Shown in pieces: positions 44,158 through 52,825 of a stretch of 64,000 nt of DNA; the first letter of the stretch is position 1, and each line of letters starts with the position of its first letter. The notes beneath the pieces are model-generated. The model was not told the DNA's origin. It searched no databases and saw only the letters and a list, made by a program, of their open reading frames with translations. The DNA comes from Erinaceus europaeus. Its lineage: Eukaryota; Chordata; Mammalia; Eulipotyphla; Erinaceidae. A program made the translations under genes and the position numbers. The DNA lies in contig NC_080164.1 in assembly GCF_950295315.1 (NCBI RefSeq), forward strand, positions 110,132,447 through 110,196,446, written 5' to 3'.

Positions 44158-45675
44158 TAAAGGACACGTCAACACACCTATAAGATACTAGTCAAATTTA
44201 TCATTGTGCTTAGTGCCCATTTCCACCTACCTTGCTACACTTCTTTATATTTCTCTCTGTACTCAGCCATGTATAATTGAATCAGAAATTCAAATGACCA
44301 TCAAGAAATGTGATTACATGTTCACAGTTCTAATGGATGAAGAGATAATTGTCATAAAACAGATCTAAGCAACTCAAATTTTACAAATGCTCAAAAGTAA
44401 GCCATGTCATATGTTACCATTTAGAACTCTCAAGAATTTCACAGTTCATATGCCTGTATGCATTGATACAGTAATGGCTTTTGTAACACTGGAATTTGTA
44501 AGAAACATAATTATGCTTTAGCTATGGCGCCAGTGTGCATGCTGTGGTGTCTTGCATACATATTTGTGATTATATTCTGTTTTGTAAAATTGTCTTTGGG
44601 CCATAATCATTATTTTGCTTTCATTAAGCAAGAAACAGTCAGTGGTCTCTGTTTTCATAAGAGCAGTATAATTTAGCTTCTCAAACTCATAAGTTGCATT
44701 TTTTAAAAATCCTATGCATAGCTTAAGTGCTTCCTCTTTATATAAAATGAAGTATTAAATTTGGAAAATAAAACTACAAATAAGTTATAGTTTCTCATTT
44801 CTGGATGCTAAAAGTCATTCAGAACAAATGAGTAATTGTCTCAAACAATGCAAGTGGTGGCAAATTGATATCTGTTTTTATATTATCTAATATAGGTGGG
44901 AATACAATATGAAAAAACTAATACATAATTGAAAGAAATAAAATGCTTCAGTAGGTTATCCTAATAATTAAATATATATGGGAATACTTACAAGTATTCA
45001 CTGGTAGTAACTTTTGTAGTGATAAAATACATGTTTTAAGATAGTTATACCCAAATATGCATAAATAAGTATATACATAAGCATGGTATGGATATAAGTA
45101 TATACTTTTTGGTGCCCATGAAAATGTCTTTCTCAAAGTTCCCACTTCAGAGATACAGTAATGTCACTTACTTACTCTTTGAATATATCACCATCCTTTT
45201 ATGGTTTAGATCATGAATTATCCTAAGACAGGGCAATTCCTGAAAAAACTTGGGGTTCTTTTGGCAATCAACTTTGCTAGAAGGACCCTCTATTGACCTG
45301 GCTGAAAGTTTTCAAGAACTCTGCTGCTTCTTAGAGTCTGCCAACCCACTACTTCATTTCCCTACTACTTTCTAGTGACCAGACGTGTTTGGTGATTCTC
45401 TCCAAATTACTAGAATCTTTCCTTCTTCCGTCATAAGCAGTTACCTAATAAATCTACTGCATAATTAATTACAGCAAGCTATTTACTTTTCAAAGGACAA
45501 GATGTAATATGTGTATATAGATATAAAGAGATATATAAGTATATACAAACATATTTACATACTACGCAACCTTTAAAAAAATATGACATGATCAACCTCA
45601 TTCACAGATAGGTTTTTTCCAGCACATGCTACCCATGTGAACTAGTCTCATATGTAAGTTTACAATCACACATAG
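44158..45675. other. Unassigned sequence
   Basis: About 1.5 kb of AT-rich DNA with short frames only and no recognised repeat. Confidence 0.5.
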
Positions 45676-45872
45676 GAGGCCAGGGGCGGTGCACCTGGTT
45701 GAAAGCAGGTGTTACAATGCTCAAGGACCCAGGCTCAAGCAACCAGTCCCCTTCTGAAGGGAAAAAGCAATCCAAGTGGTGAAGTAGTACTGCATATGTC
45801 TCTCTGTCTCTCTTCCCTTCCCTCTTGGTTTTGGGCTGTCTATCCAATAAATAAATAAAGATAATAACAATA
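45676..45872 (+). mobile_element. SINE-B
   Basis: GGAGGCCAGGGGCGGTGCAC head and a TATCCAATAAATAAATAAAG tail. The B-box region is altered (CAGGCTCAAGCAACC). Confidence 0.9.
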
Positions 45873-46635
45873 AGTTAAAATGAAATGATGAAATTAAATA
45901 ATCTTTAAAATCACACAGGATATTTCACTAAGGCCTAGGTGAACAACAAGGAGAGATAAAGTTTAGTTGATCAGTGGAAAATTTGGTAGCTATTTTGGGG
46001 AATAAGTCAACACCGAAATCAGTAACAGAGAACAATTCTAGATGTGCTACAAAGGATCTCTATGTGGCATAATCATTGTTATTTGTATTAAAACTTAAAA
46101 TTTGTCGAACTCCATCCCCCACTATGTTGGAGGCAGCTTCAGTACTGTGGTGTCCTTTATCTAAAACAGTAAAGCTGGTGTAGTGCAGTAAAGGTTCAGC
46201 AGTGACAAAATAAAAATAAAAATAATAATAATAATAATAGTAATTTATAGTTTTATGCATCTATGTTTAGTAGTAAAAAATATAAATGTCGCTTTCCGGT
46301 ACTAAAAATTTCCCAGACCTGGCTTTTGCAGTAAGGTGTCTAGAATTCAAGGAGAAATGGCCTGAATAATGAATTGGATGATGCATTATGAATGTGAAGG
46401 GATGTTATCAAAGTCTCCCATTCAGAGAAGACAACAGTTTACAACTGAGAAAGTAGCATATGTGACGAACTGATTGTGGTTTTGCCTCAGTCCTTCTTCT
46501 CTGTTTAGAGGAAAGTACAAGCACCCACAGCTCATCTGCTAGACCTTCCAAAGTCTAAGTTACTGGCCAGAAGCACTTAGAAAATTAAAGGTAGAGGAAA
46601 CAATGCAAAGATCCCATAACTGAACACTGGATAAG
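45873..46635. other. Mostly unassigned sequence
   Basis: No gene seen. A possible divergent SINE with an (AAT)n tail lies at ~46125-46245. Confidence 0.4.
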
Positions 46636-46648
46636 AAAGTTGTAGCAA

Positions 46649-46937
46649 GGAGTCTGGTGGTAGCACAGCGGGTTAAGCACATGTGGCGCAAAGTGCAAGG
46701 ACCAGCATAAAGATTCCGGATAGAGACCCCGGCTCCCCAGCTGCAGGGGAGTCGCATCACAGGCTGTGAAGCAGGTCTGTAGGTGTCTATATTTCTCTCC
46801 CCCTCTCTGTCTTCCCATCCTCTCTCCATTTCTCTCTGCCCTTTCTAAGCACGACAGCATCAGTAACAACAATAACTACAACAACAATAAAAAACAAGGG
46901 CAACAAAAGGGAAAATAAATAAATATAATTTTTTTTA
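46649..46937 (+). mobile_element. SINE-A, short form
   Basis: A 13-bp perfect TSD (AAAGTTGTAGCAA) lies at 46636-46648 and 46938-46950. The B-box region reads CCGGATAGAGACCCC. Confidence 0.95.
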
Positions 46938-46950
46938 AAAGTTGTAGCAA

Positions 46951-47121
46951 ATATATAGAATAGAATATTACTCAGTATTAAGAAAAGATGACAGACCTCT
47001 TTTCTTTGGCGGCAACATGAATGGAGCTGGAGGGGACTGTGTTAAGTGAAACAAGCCAACAGGAAAATGACAAATACCAGATGGTGGCTCTCATATATGT
47101 GAGATTTAAGAAGCTAAGCAA
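46951..47121 (+). mobile_element. Old L1 ORF2 C-terminal end
   Basis: AGAATAGAATATTACTCAG, CAACATGAATGGAGCTGGAG, GTTAAGTGAAACAAGCC and CTCATATATGTGAGA are typical of the L1 ORF2 end and 3' UTR start. Interrupted by the next SINE. Confidence 0.8.
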
Positions 47122-47454
47122 TAGGGAGTCGGTTAACAGCAGGTTAAGCACATGTGGCGCAAAGTGCAAGGATTGGAGTAAGGATCCCGGTTCGAGCCCC
47201 TGGCTCCCCACCTGCAGGGGGGTTGCCTCACAAGCGGTGAAGCAGGTCTGCAGGTGTCTATCTTTCTTTTCCCCTCCTCTCTCCATTTCTCTCTGTCCTA
47301 TCCAAGAATTCTGACATCTATAACAACAATAATAACTACAACAATAAAACAACAAGGGCAACAAAAGGGAATAAACAAATAAATAAACATTAAAAAAATA
47401 AAATGGCAAGTCCCTAATTTCCCAGCAACACACAGCAGGATAAGAAAAAAAAAA
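47122..47454 (+). mobile_element. SINE-A with extra 3' segment before a second poly-A
   Basis: A SINE-A ends in its usual AATAAACAAATAAA/A-rich tail at ~47402. It is followed by ~40 bp of unrelated sequence (GCAAGTCCCTAATTTCCC, ACACACAGCAGGATAAG) and then a second A run. The 14-bp TSD AAGAAGCTAAGCAA lies outside all of it (47108-47121, 47455-47468). Confidence 0.9.
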
Positions 47455-47486
47455 AAGAAGCTAAGCAACAGAAAATATAGGTGAGG

Positions 47487-48215
47487 GCAGTGGGTGGTGG
47501 TGCACCTAGCTGAGTGCACAAGTTCCAGTGAGCAAGGACACAGTTTTGAGCCCCACCCCCACCCCTCCTTGTTCCTACCTGCAAGGGGAAAGCTTTGCAA
47601 GTGATAAAGCAGGTCTGGAATATACCTAAAACACACTTTCTAGCTTTTTCCAAAATGGAGACCCCAAAATCGCATCTGCTAAGTCTTACCTTTAGGTTCC
47701 TAACTATAAAACAGTTTGCTTTGCTTCATATCTTAATGGGTTTTAGTCACCAACTTATAGATGTACCATGGTGCCAATCTGAATTCCCTGGGCAGACAAC
47801 TTTATCAAAGAACCCTAGAACCCCACCTCTCCAGAGCCCTGCCCTGCTAGGGAAAAATAGAAGCAGGCTGGGAGTATGGACTGACCTGACAACATCCATG
47901 TCCAGCAGAGAAGTAATTACAGAAGCCAGACCTTCCACATTCTGCTCTCCATAATGATCCTGGGTCCATGCTCCAGAGGGATAATTAATAGGAAAACTTC
48001 CAATGAAGGGGATGGTATGCGAAACTCTGGTGTTAAGAATTGTGTGGAATTGTACCCCTTTTATACTATGGTCTTGTCAATCATTAAATCAATAGTAAAA
48101 TAAAAAATCACTGTAAGAAAGAAAAAAAAAAACAGGTCTGTCTCAACTCCTCATCTCCCCCTTTCCTCTCGATTTCTGGCTGTTTCAATCCAATAAATAA
48201 AATAACCATAAGAAA
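47487..48215 (+). mobile_element. SINE-B split by an L1
   Basis: The head (GGGTGGTGGTGCACCTAGC) runs to CAGGTCTG at ~47617. The tail resumes at CAGGTCTG near 48133 and ends ATCCAATAAATAAAATAAC. Confidence 0.85.
47618..48132 (+). mobile_element. 5'-truncated L1 3' UTR, nested
   Basis: Module A landmarks (GAATTCCCTGGGCAGACAAC, CTGCCCTGCTAGGG, GTGTGGAATTGTACCCC) and an A tail. It is flanked by CAGGTCTG copied from the host SINE. Confidence 0.85.
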
Positions 48216-48700
48216 AAAAAGAAGAAGAAAATAAAGATGAAAAACAACCAACAAACAAAAAGGTGTTAGTCTATTTCATCAGATCTGAAGATATTAAAAG
48301 GTGAGATAAGAGGGAATTCAAAGGGAGGAGAGTGTTTTACTTGTACTGGTCAAGTGGATAAGGTGATGTACTAGGAAAGATGGCTGTGAGAAAAGGTGCC
48401 TTAGGATAGAGGCTGAAGGTACTATTGTGAAGTCCTCTGGCATACATTCTGGGAAGATGTGAGACTGCTCCTCCGCCAAGACAACAGCCTAGTAAAGTAA
48501 CATTCCCTTACTAAAATGAACTATGTAGGCTAGTCTTACACTTGAAACAAATGAAATTATTCTTTTAATATTCTCTTCTATATCTTTCCATTTGTTCTCA
48601 GCCTAGAATGTTTCAAAATGCAAATAAAATGTACTACTGAAGGTGGAGATCAAAGTTGAACTCTATATGAAGCAGTCACCACATACCTTTTAAAATATCT
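48216..48700. other. Unassigned sequence
   Basis: About 480 bp, no feature recognised. Confidence 0.5.
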
Positions 48701-48701
48701 T

Positions 48702-48825
48702 TCCTCTCTTTTTCTCCACATCCTTGCCAACGTGTGTCATCTCCTGTTTTTGGTGATGTAGACTATTCTTGAGGTGGGAGGTGGAATTTTGCTGTGGTTT
48801 TACATCCACAAGATTTGTTTCTACT
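48702..48825 (-). mobile_element. Old L1 ORF2 fragment, antisense
   Basis: TTTCTCCACATCCTTGCC, TCATCTCCTGTTTTTGG and GGTGGGAGGTGGAATTTTGC are a degraded form of the common antisense L1 ORF2 terminus. Confidence 0.7.
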
Positions 48826-48855
48826 TTTAAGTTATCTTAAAACTGTTCTTATTTA

Positions 48856-49193
48856 GGGGGTTGGGCAGTGGCGCGGCGGATTAAGTGCACGTGGTGCAAA
48901 GCACAAGGACTAGCATAAGCATCCCAGTTCGAGCCCCCAGCTCCCCACCTACAGGGGAGTCGCTTCAAAGGCAGTGAAGCAGGTCTGCAGGTGTCTGTCT
49001 TTCTCTCCCCCTCTGTCTTCCTCTCCTCTCTCCATTTCTCTCTGTCCTATCCAACAATGACGACATCAACAATAACAATAATAACTACAACAACAAGGGC
49101 AAGGAAGGGTGGGGGGGAGATGGCCTCCAGGAGCAGTGGATTCATGGTGCAGGCACTGAGCGCCAACAATAACCCTGGAGGCAAAAAAAAACC
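48856..49193 (+). mobile_element. SINE-A, long form, nested
   Basis: GGGGTTGGGCAGTGGCGC head and long-form tail. The 13-bp TSD CTGTTCTTATTTA lies at 48843-48855 and 49194-49206, within a SINE-B. Confidence 0.95.
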
Positions 49194-49199
49194 CTGTTC

Positions 49200-49397
49200 T
49201 TATTTATTATTGGAGACAGAGAAATTGAGAGGGGAATGGGAGAGGCAGAAGAGGGAAGAGAGAGGGAGAGATATCTGCAGCCCTGCTTCACCACTTGCAA
49301 AGTTTTCCCCATGCAGGCAGAGACTAGGAGCTGCAACCTGCGTTCCTTGCACACTATACTGTGAGCACTGAAACAGGTGTACCACCACCTGGCCCAT
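49200..49397 (-). mobile_element. SINE-B, antisense
   Basis: TTATTTATTATTGGAGACAG, GAGA body, GCCCTGCTTCACCACTTGC and head complement TACCACCACCTGGCCC. Its outermost tail lies left of the nested SINE-A. Confidence 0.9.
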
Positions 49398-49604
49398 CTG
49401 CTCTACTTTTATGTATCAAATTCTCTAACATAACTTTTACTAAGTCTACATTATCACATACATAAAGAACTGGGTCATCACTGCATTTTATTGGGACTCT
49501 ACAGTATATATTTACATGTTGTAAATGACTGATAGACTCAAACAACTGTGAGTGTCTAATCATCAAGTAATTTATTTCACTCAAATTTCTCTTTCCAAAC
49601 ATTA

Positions 49605-49790
49605 AGGCCACTGAAACAGCTCATCTGGGAGAGTTTCTGCTTGTCATCCTTTCCACCCAGGTTCAAGTCCCCTATACAGCACATGGGGATCCTATGGTGC
49701 TAAGGAAAACTTTGATTTTGTGTTGCCTTTCCCTCCTCTCTTATACTCTCTCTATCAGAAAAGAGTGAACTGGTGTCATGGTGAAGCAAT
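49605..49790 (+). mobile_element. SINE-E
   Basis: CTGAAACAGCTCATCTGGG head, CAGGTTCAAGTCCCC, CAGCACATGGGG and a CTCTCTCTATCAG body. Confidence 0.65.
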
Positions 49791-49803
49791 GTAACACACA
49801 TGT

Positions 49804-49840
<37 letters not shown>
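49804..49840. repeat. (AC)n microsatellite
   Basis: Pure dinucleotide array. Confidence 0.95.
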
Positions 49841-49842
<2 letters not shown>

Positions 49843-50385
49843 CAGGCAAGCATAGATAAACAATATATATTCAGGTATATAATTACGATGTCTGTATCTA
49901 AATCTATCAATATATCTGTATATCAATATACCTAGACCTATATTTGTATGTATATATGCCTAGGTCTTACCTACCTTTAAACCTATAGAAGAGTCAAACC
50001 CTAATGAATCTAGAGGGAACCTAACCACATTTTGATGATATATTAAGTGTTATTAATACTTATAAGAACCTGCTATCACAGAATCCAGAATCCTCTAAAT
50101 CAAATACTCTCTAAGTTCTTCTATTGTTTTCTGGACCCTTATCTAGTCTTTCTTTGACATCTCAGGAAAACAGCAGTCTTCCCTGTTCAAGTCCACTATT
50201 CATTATTCTAATTTTCTGAAACAGTAACTTACTTCACAATGCCTTGGGGTGAATCTATATGAACTATATAGCTCCAGGCCATTAAAGAGTACATTGCAGA
50301 TATGGTACTGAATATATGTCTGTCCAATGTTTCTTTTTTCACTTTTTCCCCTGTATTTAATTTGCTTTTTTTTTTCTTCTTGCCA
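49841..50385. other. Unassigned sequence
   Basis: About 540 bp of AT-rich DNA, partly (TA)-rich near 49860-49960. Confidence 0.5.
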
Positions 50386-50387
50386 CC

Positions 50388-50413
50388 AGTTATTGCTAGG
50401 ACTCTCATTTTTT

Positions 50414-50451
<38 letters not shown>

Positions 50452-51055
50452 GAGAGAGAGAAGGAGAGAGAGAGAGACAGAGATAGAGAATGAGATATCT
50501 CAGCACTACTCCAGAGCTTGTGAAGTTTTCCATGTGGTGATTAAGTGATTAGAACCTGTCGTTTTCGACGGGTTAGGTTGTTTTCGCTGGGCTGGCTTCA
50601 GGGGCAGGTAACAGACGACCAGGGACTCATAGTTGAGCTGTAGGCAGTATCTCTTTATTCATGCAGGACGCAGCACAATCTAAGACGAGCTAAGCTAAAC
50701 TCAAGGTAAAGTACTCTAAAACTCACAATGCTGTCTTTATATATACTTTCCAAGTAGGGTGGAAACAGGATGTGACATAGAGAGGGTGGAGAGAAAAGTG
50801 ACTGGTGAAAATCAGAGTGTGACAAAGAAGGGATCAGGGTGTGACAAGGAGGGGGGTGGAGCAAAAACATATCATGAAACTGGGGATTGAACCAATGCCC
50901 TGGAGGGAGGTGCTTGTTAACAGCGGTTATATAAATAGAATAGTGTTAAGCAGGGGGGATTTAAACCAAATGAAACAGAAGGGGTCTCATGCATACCAAC
51001 AAGAACCCACATTCATGTGGATGGTAAAAGTATACTCTACCAAGGGAGCAATTTC
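50388..51055 (-). mobile_element. SINE-E, antisense, split by solo LTR
   Basis: CAGTTATTGCTAGGACTC, (AC)n 50417-50445, (AG)n 50449-50477, TCAGCACTACTCCAGAGC and GATTAGAACC. After the LTR come ACCCACATTCATGTGGATGG and CTCTACCAAGGGAGC. Confidence 0.75.
50557..51001 (-). mobile_element. Solo LTR 2, class II (ERVK-like) endogenous retrovirus
   Basis: A 445-bp LTR with TG and CA ends and an exact 6-bp TSD, AGAACC, at 50551-50556 and 51002-51007. On the minus strand a TATATATAAAG box lies at ~50746-50736 and AATAAAG at ~50658-50652. No internal viral genes are present. It is unlike the first LTR in sequence and poorer in CpG, so it is a different and probably older family. Class is inferred from TSD length. 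Confidence 0.85.
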
Positions 51056-51090
51056 TGAATCACAATTTTTCAATGTACGTGTTCATTGCG

Positions 51091-51297
51091 TCTGAAATCT
51101 GAAATAGATATCTCATTTGAATGTTCATAGTGATATGTTTAAAACTAAATATCAATACTTTTTGTCACATTCACTTGTAAAAATATAAATCAATGTGTCT
51201 GAAATCTGAAATAGATATCTCATTTGAATGTTCATAGTAATATGTTTAAAACTAAATATCAACACTTTTTGTCACATTCACTTGTAAAAATATAAAT
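51091..51297. repeat. Tandem duplication, period 107 bp
   Basis: TCTGAAATCTGAAATAGATA starts at 51091 and again at 51198. The copies extend through CACTTGTAAAAATATAAAT with only a few differences. Confidence 0.95.
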
Positions 51298-51361
51298 TAT
51301 TTGTGAACAGAGGGGAAGAAAAAGATGGTTCAATAAAAAAGTACCATTAAGAATGTATTGA

Positions 51362-51633
51362 CAGTGGGTGGAGGTATAACATAATGGTTATGCAAAGAGA
51401 CTTTCATGCCTGAGGCTCTCAAGCCAGGTTCAATCCCCCACACTGCCACAAGCCAGAGCTGAGCAGTGCTCTGGTAAAAAGAAAAAAAAGGAGGAGAAGG
51501 AGAAGGAGAAGGAGAAGGAGGAGGAGGAGGAGGAGGAGGAGGAGGAGGAGGAGGAGGAGGAGGAGGAGGAGGAGGAGGAGGAGGAGGAGGAGGAGGAGGA
51601 GGAGGAGAAGGAGAAGGAGAAGAAGAAGAAGAA

Positions 51634-51676
<43 letters not shown>

Positions 51677-51677
51677 G
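51362..51677 (+). mobile_element. SINE-C with ~190-bp purine tail
   Basis: SINE-C head (GGAGGTATAACATAATGG) and core to 51478, then a (GGA)n/(GAA)n tail. TSD-like AGAATGTATTGA (51350-51361) and AGAATGTAGTGA (51678-51689) enclose both. Confidence 0.85.
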
Positions 51678-51680
51678 AGA
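51488..51680. repeat. (GGA)n/(GAA)n polypurine array
   Basis: About 190 bp of uninterrupted purine. The three minus-strand frames of 142-177 codons (poly-Pro, poly-Leu, poly-Ser) are translations of this array, not genes. Confidence 0.97.
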
Positions 51681-51687
51681 ATGTAGT

Positions 51688-52592
51688 GATGGGTGAAGCC
51701 AAGATGGTGACTTGGAAACAACACCTGGTGTGAGCTCCAAAAAAAAAGCAGCATACAAATGGGGATTCTCTGGAGAGGGTAGGATAACTGGTCTGTCCGT
51801 GAAAGGGTGAATAGGGGGTGGTCAGGGTGACACCAAAAATGAGTGCTATTGGGCTGGCAAAAAGAAGCCAAATGGACAAAAAAAAAAAAAAAGGAAAATC
51901 TTTGCTTCACTATTTCTGAACTCACCATTCCCCCCCCCCCCCCCACCCTCACCCTGGAAGGGCTGGCCAGACTTCTTGAGCAGCTATTTTCTTTACCAAG
52001 ATTCCTGGCACAGCAGGGATGTCATTCCAAACCTTTTTCTTTTTTCTTTTCTCTCTCTCTCTCTCTCTCTGGCTGAAGCTCTATTTGAGTGACAAAATAC
52101 CTGACCAATCAGAGCCTCACCCTGCCTGGGAAAGACTACCTGGAGGTTTTCCTTTTTCTTCTTTTTTTTTTTTTGATAATTCTTATAATTGGTTGTCTTA
52201 GCTCAGGATGTGTGCAGCCAATCTGGAGTGGTCCAAGCTGCAGACTGACTGTTAGGGTGTTTTACTCTATCTTATTTTATTATTATTATTAAATAAAAAT
52301 GTCCCTTTTCCCTCCTCTTCAAGTTGACAAAATTAATTGTTGTTGCCTTTTACATTGATAGGTGACTGGGTGTCCTATCCATTGTGAGAGGAACTTGTTT
52401 CTCTCTCCCACTTCCCTACACCCTCCTCTTCCTCTCCTCCTAATACAAAAAAAAAAAAAAAAACTTCTTTCCTTTCACTGCTTTTTTTAGTTTCTCCCTT
52501 TCTTCTTATTTTCTTCCTTCTTTTTGCCTTCTGAATTCACTGACACTTGTTTGTGAATTATTCTGTGGAATGAATCTGACTCAGAGTGAACT

Positions 52593-52632
<40 letters not shown>

Positions 52633-52680
52633 ATACCTGTGTGTCTTTTCTACTTCATTACTTTTTAAAATATCTATTCA
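51688..52680 (+). mobile_element. L1 5' UTR, type 2 (probable)
   Basis: It starts GGGTGAAGCCAAGATGGTGAC, close to the usual L1 5' start (GAGGAGCCAAGATGG). GC-richer sequence and T/C-rich blocks follow, with a C run at 51930-51944 and (GT)n at 52595-52630. It is unlike the type 1 5' UTR at 10.11 kb. The boundary with other sequence before 52680 is uncertain. Confidence 0.55.
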
Positions 52681-52825
52681 TTTCTTTTTATTGCACTTGT
52701 TTTATAGTTGTTGTTATTGATGTCTTTGTTGTTGGATAGGACAGAGAGAAATGGAGAAACAAGGGGAACAAAGAGAGGGGGAGAGAAAGGCAGACACCTG
52801 CAGACCTGCTTCACCACCTGTGAAT
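52681..52825 (-). mobile_element. SINE-A, antisense, head missing
   Basis: Tail and body complement (ATTGCACTTGTTTTATAGTT, TTGGATAGGACAGAGAGAAA, GACCTGCTTCACCACCTGTG). It is cut at 52825 where L1 ORF2 begins, so a deletion here probably removed the SINE head together with L1 ORF1 and endonuclease. Confidence 0.8.

Noticed and set aside
51330..51952. Minus-strand ORFs of 142, 149 and 177 codons
   Set aside because: They are translations of a (GGA)n/(GAA)n array in three frames (poly-Pro, poly-Ser, poly-Leu).
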